A stretch of 64,000 nt of DNA from Monomorium pharaonis (Eukaryota > Arthropoda > Insecta > Hymenoptera > Formicidae), in contig NC_050469.1 in the NCBI RefSeq assembly GCF_013373865.1, forward strand, positions 21,072,046 through 21,136,045, read 5' to 3'. The notes under the pieces are model-generated. The model made no database searches and was not told the origin of the DNA. It was given only the letters and a program-made list of their open reading frames with translations. A program made the position numbers and the translations under genes. This document shows positions 50,590-62,519 of this stretch, piece by piece. Numbering within the stretch: the stretch's first letter is position 1; each line of letters starts with the position of its first letter.

Positions 50590-52197
50590 AGTCTCTACTT
50601 CGCGTCCATCCTTTGGGCATATGATCGCATTCTAGTTCCTCTTTGACGTCGCCGCATGTCTAGTAATGCTTTCGAATTCCTTTTTCTTTTTTAGGTTAAC
50701 AAATAGCATTCGTAATTTTTTTATTGATTAAATATATAATTAAATATGTAAAAATAATTAATTGTATCAATTGTAAGTAACGAATATTCATATAATATTT
50801 AACATAATACGAATACATACATATCATCAATGCAAAGAGACAAGATAAGTAACGCGTTACTTGTAATGCCGTTACCATGCAAGTTACTCTTTTTGATAAC
50901 GTATAATATACCAATATTGGTGACCTTCCTCAAAGTATTACTAAATTTGGTTATATTTATAAAGTATTTAGGAAAATAAAATTATTTTTAGTTATATTAA
51001 CCAAATGTTTAATTAGTATTATTCCACTCAACATTTGATAGCTATTACCAAACTCTTTTTTCAGTGCGCGTTTCTAGCATATCAAGATGCGCTATCTCTT
51101 TCGCGTTCCTACACATCCTTATCGAAGGTTTCAAAGCGCGCATCTATTATCTATCCAAACCGTCGAGCGTCCCCCTGACGTTTATTTATTCGTAGGAATG
51201 TCCGAGTGAGACCCTACCGCCCTATAACGCTCCCTCATGCGTCGCCTTTTCGACAAGGAGAAAGACAGAGCCGCGAAAAGGACGGAAAGAACCGCCAGAA
51301 TCGAAAGGGAGAAAAAAAAGAAACGAGGAGAGCATATACCTGTTCCACGCGCGAGCACGCACACGTACAAAACGCATACGCGTACGAAAACGCGATTCCT
51401 CACGTGTATACGAGCGCACACACATCCCCCACACAACGCCCTTAAGCACGAGGCCCGAGCAAGAACGCGTGCGCCCTCATACACGCATGCACGCATGCAT
51501 GCAGACGCACGCTCCGTTCGGTGAGGATAAAACCGGACGAATGGAAGGAGGGAGAGCCGGTGGATGGGAGTAGGCGCGCGCCACGAATGTGAGGAAGGGA
51601 GGACGGCTCGCGTCTCTTCCCCTTCCCCTTTGTCGTCATACATGTCTTCTTTACTAGTGACGGCAGTGAGCGCGATATCATTGGTTCCATTTCATTCAAA
51701 TGTTATACCAAAAATGAGAAAAATTGTCTAAGATATATATTTACATCCCTCGATGTGTATTTACACCTCTATATAAATCATCTATTATTCCTTCCACCTA
51801 GTTTGATTCTCTTCAAGTTTTGTGAAGAAACTCGATTTTTCTTTCCTAGTAAGTCGTTGTGATACATTTTACCTTTATATAATACATATATTTTCAATTC
51901 AATACTAAATTAACAATATACCCCTTATTAAAATTTTTTTAATGTACCTAATGTTTTGCAAAGTTTTGCAGTACACTTATAATAAACCATATATATAAGA
52001 TGAAGACACGTGCCGCAGTTGTGCCCATCGCTATACTCTTCTGCCGCTGCTTCTCCCCACTATTGGAGTCTCGGGTACTCGTATGTTCCGTGTGCCACCG
52101 GGCTCCCTTACCCTCCTCCGATACCTCTTCGTCTTCTGCACAGCTTCTCTACAGCCGCAGACCTCTCCATCTCCTCCCACTCCTTGTTTCTCATCAT

Positions 52198-52224
52198 TCT
52201 TCTTCTTCTTCTTCTTCTTCTTCT
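52198..52224. repeat. (TTC)n microsatellite
   Basis: Nine TTC units. It lies in a stretch where two + frames stay open (about 52000-52720), producing Ser- or Leu-rich low-complexity translations that I do not regard as a gene. Confidence 0.9.
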
Positions 52225-52937
52225 GCGACTTCTGTCCTTGTCGTGTATTCTATACCTCGCTCTCTCGCTATCTCGCTCAGTCGACTTGTCCTGGCCCCCG
52301 GACCAGCTTTTCTTTCTCCCGGTAACTGTTCAAATTTCGATCCCCGAGACACCGCGAGACCGGTGGGGATGTGGACCCTTCATACGTGCGCGCCAGTGTC
52401 TCTCACTCGAAAATTGCGAGGCACAATTAGATATGTGGACATTGGGCCTTATTGTGTTTAAATCATTTGTTGAGAAATTTTTTTATAAACAAATATTACA
52501 TAGATTGCGAAACATTCCTATTTATAAACAAACTTGCACAATTTTTTTTAATAAAATGTTAATTGCAGTATTAGAATTTCTATTTATATTTTTTTACTCT
52601 TTTTTGTTGTATTGGAAATCGTATTACAGTTGTAAATGTCTTATCAATAATTTTTATCACAAAGTAAAGTATTTTTTTAATTATTTTTCCTGCAAAATAG
52701 CATTTCTAAATCAGATTTAAATGCATATAATATATAAACATTCTGTTCCTTCGTATACGAAAAAGGAAAATAAGAGATAGAATAATATAGTTAATGTATA
52801 CACACAAGAATTAATTGTTCAGTTATGTACAAATAACATATAAAAAATATATAAGCCACATCTTTCGATTTATCTTCTTCTAACATTAAGTTAGCTTATA
52901 TATCAGTCCGTCAACTACTTTGACGGCACACGCCGAC

Positions 52938-52993
52938 GATAAGTCCTATCATATTGATAAGAATGCGGCGTGCTCCAAAAGGTAAATCGATAA
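52938..52993. promoter_or_regulatory. GATA-site cluster upstream of ASH
   Basis: Four GATA cores lie within about 55 bp: GATAAG at 52938, TATC (GATA on the minus strand) at 52947, TGATAAG at 52955 and CGATAAA at 52988. Two match the strict WGATAR consensus. They are about 240-290 bp upstream of the predicted ASH start. In Drosophila the GATA factor Pannier activates achaete/scute through such sites. Regulation here is inferred; the region is AT-rich enough for some chance matches. Confidence 0.4.
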
Positions 52994-53179
52994 ACAGATC
53001 GGTATAGTAGCGGCGCACTATAGTATAAGGACGATCGAAGATGAGAATCTCGGGCAACGTAGGGCCTTTGGGACCGCAGTAGTGGGGAATCACGGGGGTA
53101 TGAGGCGCTGCGGGCCGGTAAAACGGGGAAGGGGAGAAGACGGGGGTTTAGGACCCGAGATCGAGAGCGAGTGGGGATA

Positions 53180-53189
53180 GGCGCGTGCC
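53180..53189 (-). promoter_or_regulatory. Hairy/E(spl)-type repressor site next to the TATA box
   Basis: The minus strand reads GGCACGCGCC, an exact match to the Hairy-binding consensus GGCACGCGMC known from the Drosophila achaete promoter. It lies ten bases before the TATA box of ASH, at about -50 to -41 from the predicted start. The position and exact match suggest direct repression by Hairy or E(spl) bHLH-Orange proteins. Binding itself is inferred. Confidence 0.6.
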
Positions 53190-53198
53190 CGCCCTGGC

Positions 53199-53235
53199 TA
53201 TATAAGACCCGAACCCTCATTGGCTAAGCATTTCG
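53199..53235 (+). promoter_or_regulatory. ASH core promoter: TATA box and initiator
   Basis: TATATAAG at 53199-53206 is a near-ideal TATA box. GCATTT at 53228-53233 matches the arthropod initiator TCAKTY at five of six positions, and its A at 53230 lies 31 bp after the first T of the TATA box, the canonical spacing. An inverted CCAAT (ATTGG) lies between them at 53219. No convincing downstream promoter element is visible at +28. The start site is inferred from motif spacing. Confidence 0.75.
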
Positions 53236-53502
53236 GGAGCCAGAATCGTACCGAGAGCATCGAGGGTGCGCGCAATTCAATTTTTCTTCCCACACTTTTC
53301 TTTTCGATTAATCGAGTAATCGCACGTCTGTTCTTTTTACCTTTACGTACGCGCGTATTACGAGGTGTTAACGATTCGCATCGGCCTCGCCTCGATAAAG
53401 TTTCTTTTCGATAAGTCGAGCAGTGTACGTCGCACGAAGGTCGCCTGGCACGCGCTGCTACAATTCCTGCTCCCGGGTAGTGGGGAGATTCGGATCCGTG
53501 AT
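53230..53502 (+). other. predicted ASH 5' UTR with a Su(H)-type site
   Basis: About 273 nt lie between the predicted initiator and the chosen ATG. At 53287-53294 the minus strand reads TGTGGGAA, matching the Su(H) consensus YGTGRGAA and suggesting possible Notch input at the promoter. The open frame continues through the last 138 nt of this leader but has no upstream ATG in frame. The UTR boundary depends on the predicted start site. Confidence 0.5.
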
Positions 53503-54375
53503 ATGACCTTAGTGGGGCCTAAGGAGGAGAGCGTCTTGCCCATCATGCTGAGTGTGCAGCAGCAGCATCACCATCACGGTCTTCACGCCACTTCGAGCGC
53601 ACAGACCCATCGCGGCAACGTGATTGTCTCAACCAACAGTATGCCAACGAACAACAGTACTCTACAACACGGCTGCAAGCGAACGAAAATCTATGGACAA
53701 ACAACTGGGCCTTATGGCACAGTACCACATCAGCCTGCCTCGGTAGCTAGACGAAACGCGCGTGAACGCAACAGGGTGAAGCAGGTAAACAACGGATTCG
53801 CCACTTTGAGGCAACACATACCGCAGACAGTGGCGCAGGCACTGGGAAGTAGTACTGCTGGAACCCATGGAGGATCCAGAGCTGGTAGCAAGAAACTATC
53901 CAAAGTGGAGACTCTAAGAATGGCAGTGGAATACATCAGAAGTCTTCAACGTCTTCTCGAAGAACACGACGGTAGTTCCGATTCCAGCGGATCCTCGCCC
54001 ACTTCTTTAACGTCCTCCAATGCACCCGAAAACGGAGTGAGCTCTGACTCTAATCATTCAGCAGAACTAAGACTACGAGGTAGCATCACCGGGGAGATTC
54101 ATCATCACAGTAGTCCACATGGATCTGACCTTCGGCATCAACACCTTAGGCAGAATCCGAGTCCAACGACTTTTGTCCCAACGACATGTTCGGAGGCTTC
54201 GAGTTCACCAACTCCAAGCTTCGTCTCCGAAACCTCATCAGCCGGAAGTCAAGGTTATGGCACGCCTAGCACTCTTTACACGACGCATTCCGACAGTTAC
54301 GACAATTATGAGCCGATGAGTCCGGAAGATGAAGAGTTGCTGGATGTCATTTCTTGGTGGCAGCAGAGTCAGTGA
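53503..54375 (+). CDS. ASH: achaete-scute homologue, proneural bHLH transcription factor
   Basis: Encodes a predicted 290-residue nuclear bHLH factor of the achaete-scute family. Such proteins pair with Daughterless/E proteins, bind E-boxes and commit ectodermal cells to neural precursor fate. Seen: a His/Gln/Ser/Thr-rich N-terminus; basic region at about residues 80-93 with RRNARERNRVKQVN; helix 1 to about 110; a long Gly/Ser-rich loop to about 130; helix 2 KLSKVETLRMAVEYIRSLQ to about 155; a Ser/Thr-rich tail; and the C-terminal acidic/tryptophan motif EELLDVISWWQ typical of insect AS-C proteins. The frame is uninterrupted, matching the intronless insect family. The frame is open upstream to 53365, but only from a GTG, so I chose the first ATG at 53503 (G at -3). 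A second ATG at 53545 would give 276 residues. Family certain; which AS-C paralogue (ASH rather than asense) is inferred from overall length and the lack of asense-like extensions. Confidence 0.95.
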   Translation: MTLVGPKEESVLPIMLSVQQQHHHHGLHATSSAQTHRGNVIVSTNSMPTNNSTLQHGCKRTKIYGQTTGPYGTVPHQPASVARRNARERNRVKQVNNGFATLRQHIPQTVAQALGSSTAGTHGGSRAGSKKLSKVETLRMAVEYIRSLQRLLEEHDGSSDSSGSSPTSLTSSNAPENGVSSDSNHSAELRLRGSITGEIHHHSSPHGSDLRHQHLRQNPSPTTFVPTTCSEASSSPTPSFVSETSSAGSQGYGTPSTLYTTHSDSYDNYEPMSPEDEELLDVISWWQQSQ

Positions 54376-54672
54376 GGATGTCGACATTGATTCCGCTAAG
54401 CCCTGCGTCCTTCTGAAGGTTAGTGTCGTGATGTTTTTCTCTTGTAGTTGTAACTTACGTTGCAAGATCTTATGATCTTAAAGAGCTGTACCGCGTATTA
54501 TAATTGTGAATGTCAATCGTATGTTGTTTTACTAAAGAAATTTTTGTGATTTAATTGATTGTGAAACTCACTTGTGTTGTTACATCAAACATAATTTTAC
54601 TGCAATTTTTATTAATTAGCATATTTTTATTATCCTTATTTTTCAATTTTCTAAATAAGTCTTTTGAATAAA
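54376..54672 (+). other. predicted ASH 3' UTR with K-box and poly(A) signal
   Basis: An AT-rich sequence follows the TGA stop. TGTGAT at 54545-54550 is the K-box, a miRNA-target element found in 3' UTRs of Drosophila Notch-pathway and proneural genes. AATAAA at 54667-54672 is the first good polyadenylation hexamer seen. The actual cleavage site cannot be determined, and the UTR may extend further. Confidence 0.45.
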
Positions 54673-57050
54673 ATTTTTCAACATTATTGTCAAAATCTTG
54701 AGGATAATTGAAATCCAAGAATTAGTAATTTATTATTAAATGTCATTGATACATTCGATCGCAATTTCTTTAAAAAAATCACTTTTTTGTGTTTGCTCGT
54801 CACATTCGTCAATTGACAAACGTATATTCCGTTCACGAGGAATATCTCGCTACGTTACCGGGAAGCTTAAAGAAATTTCCGAGTAAATTTGTGACCTTGC
54901 CCTCTCACAATGGCGCGCACGAACCCTCGCTGAAACCATTCAAATCGCAGACTCCATTCAGAGGGGTACCACGTATACATTCGAGGAGCGACGCTTTTGT
55001 ACCGCGATTTCTTTCACGGTACGTTAATGCACATATGTGTGTGCGTGAGTGTCGGTCCCTCTTCTACCGTTTTTTTCCCGACTCCACCCCATCTCTCATC
55101 CTTCAGCGGCGTTTCCAAGTCGCTCGATCCGATCATCGGGGAACATCTTTTTTCGATTGAATATGTACATTGTATTAAGTAACATCATACAAAGTAAACT
55201 CGAAAATGTCGACATTTAATAAAAATGACATATCATAGGCTTTATTTCAATTTTGCCACGTTGGAGATTATAATGTTACTCATTATTAAATGTAGTAAGA
55301 ATAAAGTAAAAATATATATGAGAAATGTGATAACCTTATAGTAGTATAACATTTGTTAAAAAATAGTTTTTATAAAAATTTTCTTCGAGAAAGCTCTTCT
55401 CTCTTTGTGTTCCTTTTTTTAGTTCAAAGACCTCAACGAATCGCGAATACAGAAGAAATTTGACTGCCTTCCAAATCTCTAATCTTGACGGACGTAACTT
55501 TCGGATCTCTCGTCACATTTCTGTATGTGTGTATATCTTCCCTCACTTTTCCCCTGTCGCCATCTTTCTTTATCCATTCGATCCACCTCCCGTCCCACCT
55601 CTCTTTTTCATCAGGACGAATTCGTCTGCCGCGTTTAACCTGAATGCATCTTTCAAGATATTCCCGTCCCTCGTTTGTCGGTTTTTGAACCGGTACGTCC
55701 TCTCTCTCTTCTTCACTTTTTCTCTCGCTTTTGCCTACGAAGAGCGTGCAGGGCTCCTTTGCAGTAAAACCGCCCTTACCTGAAATCATCCCCTACTTCT
55801 TCCATCTCGTATACCTGCAGGACTTCTTTTTTATCATCCTCTACCAACGAAAAACCCGCGATCTATTCGGAGGAATCGATATCACATTGAAAGCCCAAGC
55901 ATTGAATATCACCTTTTGATCGCATCATTCGTATAAAATTTTATATATAACATCCAAAGAATATAACATATATTTTTTTAATTATTTTGCTCAAAAAATT
56001 ATTCATCTATGAATAACGTTAGATACGCTTATCTAATAAAATCCCTCCTGTTTTCTGTTACAGCAATGACCAAATGCAAAGGCACGCGCGGAATCAAAGA
56101 CAAAGATGATACAAACAAGAAAAATAAAGGTAAACGAAGAAAGCGGCTGTTGCATTAACTATAATCTAGTCATATTATGTTGCACTTTGTCGTCTAAACT
56201 ATGTGTAATATGTTATCCTCTTCTGTACAAATGCGAAAAATCTTTGAAAATATATGTCTCTAGAATTATTTATCGTATTGATATCGAACAAAATATGGAA
56301 ACGTACAACTAATTGTATGTTTAGTAATAATTCAAAAGTATGACAAATGCATTGCAATTTCTAATTATGTTATATTTTGTAATTTATTATGGCAAAAATA
56401 TTTTCTTAAATTTCATTATCCAAAAGTAAAGATAGAAAACCTATATGGTTATTATTTATTTAGAATACCCTTCTTAATATCTCCAAATTACTTTTTTAAC
56501 TATTTATCGCATATATAACAAAAATTATTTCAAACGTAACACAAAAGGGATGCAAAGAATGGAGAAAGTTTGAAATAATATAAAGAATAAATTCAGTTCT
56601 CTTGCTTCTTAATATTTTTACATGAAAAGTCAACTTGTATAAAATTTAATTCATGATTTTATTTAATAATTGAAAGCAACTCCACATAATTATATGAAGA
56701 TAGATCTTTTACAAATTAATGAGATGTTTCTCTTGAAATCACGTAATTTTTAATCAAAACATTTGAACAAATACTAATAATTCAAGATTGTTCTTAAAAA
56801 ATGAAATGTCCGTTTCGATTATTATTGTGTGTATATTGAAATAATAATAATTTTATATATATTATATATTATACATTTACACACATATATATTATATTGT
56901 ATTATATATTGTATTACATTATATTATTATTTTATAATAATAATAATATTATATGTATATATATATTAAAATAATTAATTCGCGGTAATTCTATGCAATC
57001 CTTAGTGATTCTGTAGAATAACTGACTATGCAAATATAAACATCAGTGCT
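54673..57050. other. non-coding DNA 3' of ASH
   Basis: Moderately GC-rich at 54790-55150 and 55430-55900, then very AT-rich. 56830-56970 is an AT-only imperfect palindromic tract (TATATTATAT-type), a plausible matrix-attachment or unwinding region. No gene recognised. Confidence 0.55.
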
Positions 57051-57752
57051 GTCAATATTCAGGTATCCAAATATTTCGGACGTTATTCGTGTACCCGATT
57101 ATTTAATATTATTTCTTATATAAGTGCATTACACACCTATTATTATATTTATATTATAATTGTAATTATGCTGTTACACTATTATGTAATAATTATGTAT
57201 AATCCTGTTAGCATGAGCAGAATAATCTCTGAATACTTATCCATTACTCGATCAAAGAAATAACATATGTGTTCGAATACATTACGATACATTATTTTTT
57301 GACAGAACTTTCGGTATCTGGATGATCAGTTCCTATTTTTTTTCTCTTTATAGGTTCACTTAATGTGTTCTAATTACACACAAATTGATAATGATAAAAG
57401 CGACATTATGTTATGATATTACGTTTAAGCTCATATATGTTCATGTAGATGTATGCGTACTAAAATTTGAATAGCATTAATTATAAAAAATCATGTTCAG
57501 GGAGTAATACTATACATTATTTATATCTGTTAGAATATAATATTATTCTCTGATTGAGCGTGCCTTTTTATGAAACGTCTTTCTTAAAAAAATATAAATA
57601 CATATATGAGTTATGATCGAGATGTAATCTCGTTGTTTAGTATTCGTTTAGTATTTCCTAATCATTAGGAAAAAACCTGATATTCCAGAGTAATACGCGG
57701 GTATCCAAGTAACATTCAAAATGCCCGGGTACCTGACTATTGACACCAATTA
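57051..57752. mobile_element. about 700-bp non-autonomous TIR element
   Basis: The sequence from 57050 (TGTCAATATTCAGGTATCC through GTACCCG near 57094) is repeated inverted at 57698-57752 (GGGTATCC through CAGGTACCCGGG in complement, ending TTGACA), with roughly three-quarters identity over about 48 bp. The interior is AT-rich without a credible reading frame. This is a decayed DNA-transposon relic, about 2.7 kb downstream of ASH. Confidence 0.6.
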
Positions 57753-57785
57753 TTATTTGTGAACTGCATTTGTACACTGCATCGT

Positions 57786-57824
57786 AAGTTATGTATGGAA
57801 GTTATGTACGAAAATTATGTATGA
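57786..57824 (+). repeat. 13-bp unit repeated three times
   Basis: AAGTTATGTATGG, AAGTTATGTACGA and AAATTATGTATGA follow one another without gaps. Small decayed tandem repeat next to the right end of the 700-bp TIR element. Confidence 0.75.
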
Positions 57825-58470
57825 AAGAAAAATATGGATGGACACATAATCGAGCGGATTTGTAAACTCGCCCGGAGCGAATCGATCGATGACGTTTCGC
57901 GATCAACAGTGCCTTCTTGTAAATAAAAAAATCATTGTAATAAAATTTAACGACGATTTGTTAAATATAACGAATGACGTTACAAATAATTAAAAATTGT
58001 TATTTATTAAATTGATACCAACCCTGATACCAACTTTATATATTATTTTGATTCCATTTAGTGGAATAATAAATTTAAAAAATATTTTTAATTTATTTGT
58101 ACATATCTTTATTCAATCTCTTTATCAAAGAATTAACATTTATAACTATTAATTTAACACATTTTTAAATAATCTTAATTTTAATTTTAATACTAAAAAA
58201 CAGTAAGAAAGTAGAAAGGAGAAAGAATAAGTGGAAAAAACAACAATCACGAACTCGTATATAGTTCGAAATACTTAAGTATTATAAATTTGTAATTGTG
58301 CATTGTGAATTTTACATGCATTCATAATTTTTCTAAATATTTTAGTAAATTCTCGTGAATACTCGTTACTGCGATACATTCAAAATAATTGTTCCAATTC
58401 GTGACAAAATTGTGCGTGTATTATGATCTTAAGTGTCCCGTATTCCACTGTAAATTAGGTACAATTACTT

Positions 58471-58593
58471 TGTATCCAATTCTGCAGGTGCAGAATTTTT
58501 TTTATTTCCGTCATTTTCATTAAAATTTAAATTTCGTTAAAAGTTAATAATTTACGAATGAATTACAATTCTGCACCTGCAGAAGTGGATACA
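58471..58593. mobile_element. small MITE with E-box in each terminal arm
   Basis: Arms 58471-58497 and 58567-58593 are inverted copies matching at 26 of 27 positions. Each arm contains the internal near-palindrome CTGCAGGTGCAG, and so an E-box GCAGGTG (58484-58490 on +, 58574-58580 on -). The similarity extends weakly outward for another 10 bp or so. The body is AT-rich and non-coding. Confidence 0.65.
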
Positions 58594-61500
58594 GATTAAT
58601 TACGAGAAACGTAAAAGTTAAATTAACACCTGCCATACATTTCTTTAAATTATATCACTTTTCTTTTATCAAACACATCACTGTGTGCGTATTGATTCTC
58701 TAATAACTAACAAAAAGTTTTAAAATAATGAGAGTAATATTAAATTATTTTAACAATTATATTAAAAAACTGTAAAGTTATTTACTCTACTAAAAATTAT
58801 TATACATTCCTTTTTTTACTTGCCATCTACAAAAGAGATTAAATCTTTTAGTTATATAATAAAAATTAATTATGCAAGTGAGAAAAAATATTTTAAAGCA
58901 TTATCGTATCAATTCTTGTAAACAGCGGGCAATTGACTTGCAATAAATCTTCTAAAACCATGAAAAGACATATTTATCGTACCTTCACATAGTATAAAGG
59001 AGTAATAATTTGAAACCTTTCGAAATGCTGGTACTAATCATGCAAAATGCACCAAATGCAATTTTATCAATCATTACAATTAAAAAACAAAAAAAAACAT
59101 GTCGCCATGTATTAATCAATTTCTATTAGTTTAACAATACATTAATTTTTAATATAGAAACAGATAAATTTAAAAAATTATTTCTCTTTGTCAAAGAAAC
59201 TAATAATATCACAACGCAGAAAAATCAAAGAACTGGTCCAACAATTATTCATGTCAGTGTCCTTATGGTTCCCGAGTAAATAATACGCGGAAATAACAGT
59301 AATTTCCACGTCATACGCCTCTTTGGCTGCTTCATTTTTGAAACCGCAAAACGACTAAATTAGCATTAAAAATTTCAATGTGCCACAAATGACTTGTGAA
59401 ATGCAACGTGTCAATCTAGCATGGTATTGTGAACCATACAAAAACGGTACATCGAAAAATAAAATTAATCTTACCAGTGCAATAAATTAAAAGGATTGCG
59501 AACTGCTTCAATGACAAATTAACAAATTCAAATCCGCTTCGCCAAAGAGAATCCTCATAGTCCTTTCCAGACTCTTTCAAATTAAATTTAAAATTCAAAG
59601 ATGGAACTCATTATGCATGCATCGTTTCAGAGATCGACAAATAATCTATCAAATTTGACTTTGATGTAATTTTTCTAAACATAAAAGTTTTGAAACACTT
59701 AAAATCTCTCATCACAAAATTGGTGAAGTTTGCCATTTATATTAATCTCCATTTAATAAACATTTTTTAGATTTATATTTTCTAATCAAATTTTAATTTC
59801 GGTATCCTACGCAATTTTTTGTAGACGTTGCATAGGAATCCAATACTTATTGTAAATATCCATCTGCTACAAATTTTAAATATTGCGATTTGTTCTGTCC
59901 TCACAATGTGTTCTGTTGCTTGCTCCCTAAGAAGGGAGCTTGATACAAGTATAATTCATAACAATCCATAATCCACTTCCGCACGGATCACGTAAAAAAG
60001 AAGGAAAAAAGAGATTGACCGTTAAGAGGTCAACTAGAAGAAGAGGCGACCGCGTGTGTGCGGCACATACGCACGCCGCGCTCTCCCACAAAGTCCGTTT
60101 CAGGGACACTTAAGTTAACACGAAACCCAGAGCAAGATTTCAGCCCGGCGCGGCGCAAGTCGAAAGGAACGAGTCTATAATATATTCCGTTGCCGTCGGA
60201 GCCGCCCTTCTCCTTGAAGTCCGGTCCTCCTCTCGATCGCGCGTCAGCGTTACTCGTACGCACGCACGCAAGCACGCAGACACGCACTCACGTACACAAC
60301 GCAGCGCACGCGTGCACTCACGCGGCTACTATATGGCCCCAACAGGATAATTAGAGGCAAGTTTCCTTTCCAACTCTTCCACAGGTCAGTCGGGATCCGG
60401 CGCGCTCCGACGCGCTGTACCACGTTTCTGTTCCGTTAGAAAGAGAGAGTGTGAGAAAGGACGCCGGGGGCTGTGCCACGGAGAGCATTATACCACCCCG
60501 GCGTGGTATCGTTTTCTTCGATTTTGCTTCCGGACGCATACTCCACGCGGCTCTGAAGTCTAATAAAAAATTCACGAAGGGAGTAATGGCCGAAAAGACG
60601 ACAAAGGAACACCACCCCGTGCAAACTGTTGACCCTCTCGCAAATTTCTACAAAAAAAAGTGCCAAAATCTCTCTATGACATTACGCGAAAGAGTGAACG
60701 CATATGTACATAAATAATTCTTGAGGAATCGAAACGCTCTCGAGGAGAAAATTTCTAATGTCCTATCACATTATTGCGACCATATTCCTTAAAAATTCCT
60801 AATGCTTAAAAATTCGACTTGCATAATTTTTAAAGGGTGATGTAACACATTGCGTAACATGTATATGCAAACGATACTATTTGTTAACATCTATGTTTGT
60901 TGCTATAAATTCGTGATCGAATTTAGCAGCTATTAACAAAATCATATCAAATTATGCGAATACACATATGGGGATGCATTAGCATGGCATGATCACATAA
61001 TAATATGCTGTGTCAGTAATAGAGACAGTTTATCCCGCGCATTCGTTCGACTGCTGCCAAGTCATTCAGAGAGAAAGAGTATTCACAGTAGTTCTCTTAG
61101 CATAATTACGGCCGCATGACAGCCAGAAAGGCTTAAGTCACGAAAGTCATCGGCACCGTCGCGTTTCGTCGCCGGGAATCATCGGCATTTCGGGACCGGC
61201 TTTTCGGGAGCCACGAGAGAAGCGAGACGTGACACACGAATGTGAATGACACACGGGCGGTCGTTCCATTTCACTTCGATTCCATTTAGTCATTCAAGCG
61301 CGGCTTCCCGAACCCGGGCTGAGAATCCGTGAGGGGAAAGATGTCGTGTCGAGTGAAGGACGGGAAGGGGGGAAAAAAATGAAACGGGAGAGAACTCGTG
61401 CCCGGTCGCGTCTCACGGATTCGCCACCATTCGAGTCGTGGGTGGTCGTGGGGAACCAGGCCGAATAGCGTCCCGGGAAACGCGTTTTGGATATATGTTG

Positions 61501-62477
61501 CGTCTCTTCAGGGAAGAATTCACGTGCGACCGCAGAAGATGAGGGAGTGAGATACCGTCCGGGATAAAATCAACGATCGCGCGCCAATCGCTCTCGGCGA
61601 ACCCGCCCAGCAGTCGTCCTGGCTGCCATTAAGACGTCTACGATCTTACATTGATGCGCTCGCTACGTGCATCACCACGACGAATCTAAGATCCGAGTAC
61701 AAAATCATATTTCCTCACAGTAATAATTTCCAATATGTTCAATTAATCGACAGGAAGGAAAAAAACCGTTTGGTTTTATATTACACTTTCTGCACCCGTT
61801 AGTTTCATATCTAGTCCTGTGATTTTCAAGAACATTAGCATGATAGAAGGAGTTATTATCTCAACTCGACTCTTCAGACGTCTCCATCTGTCTTGTCTAC
61901 AGCGTGACACATGAAATACGCGGGATGTTAACGAGAAACAGGTGACTACTTGAAAACATATGAGAGCTCCTTCATATGAAAAATAAGTAAACGACGAGTA
62001 ATCCGCTCCTACCGAGACATCCGGACCGATGTCGTTCGCGCGGGCTCATCGATTATTTCCCGAAACACGATCGGCCGCAGCTCTCCACGAAATCTCACTT
62101 TTGTTTCGACGATATGCAGGAAAGAGTTGTGAAAGATTCGAGATTTCGATCTCGGCGTCGCAGTGAGTTTACAGCTTCCAGGAGATCGCAACGGGAGATC
62201 CCTGGCCACCACTGAGAACAAGAAAATCAATCTTGTAATCCTGCATTCGGTGTCATAACTGATCTCTAGAAAAATCTGCTCGCGACGAAAAAGGTGTGAT
62301 CTCAACTTTCTAGACTCTCTCGGTTCCCTTGGCTCTTCCTTTGATAATCTTTAAAGTACAGTAAAAAGATTGCTTTGTTGCAGCATACCTACATCTAATG
62401 TATTATATTCGCTTGTTCTACATTTATATTATTAATCCCATTTGCATTTACATTGCGATTTCACTCTGCATGTTCGG

Positions 62478-62519
62478 TTATAACAATGGACAAATATCAA
62501 TGTTTGTCCATTGTTATAA
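62478..62519. repeat. perfect 17-bp inverted repeat, 8-nt loop
   Basis: TTATAACAATGGACAAA at 62478-62494 and its exact complement at 62503-62519 enclose an 8-nt loop. The stem stops abruptly on the outside and is too short for a typical animal miRNA precursor. Function unknown. Confidence 0.85.

Larger units (their letters stand above)
34666..52937. other. non-coding desert upstream of ASH
   Basis: 18 kb without a recognisable gene. CpG-rich islands lie at 34820-35510, 36560-36960, 37600-37800, 39780-40560, 44190-44760, 46200-46740 and 51180-51630, separated by AT-rich DNA. A (CGG)n-like run is at 44281-44295. A 24-bp AT-rich perfect palindrome lies at 49931-49954. The islands are the best places to look for proneural enhancers, but nothing in them is diagnostic by eye. 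Confidence 0.6.

Noticed and set aside
52000..52720. Ser/Leu-rich open frame of 236 residues just upstream of ASH
   Set aside because: The first half translates a CT/TTC-rich tract and the second half is AT-rich with Phe/Tyr/Ile-rich composition. No domain and no credible start.
53365..53502. Upstream extension of the ASH frame by 46 residues
   Set aside because: It would need a GTG start, lies in the predicted 5' UTR and lacks AS-C-like sequence.
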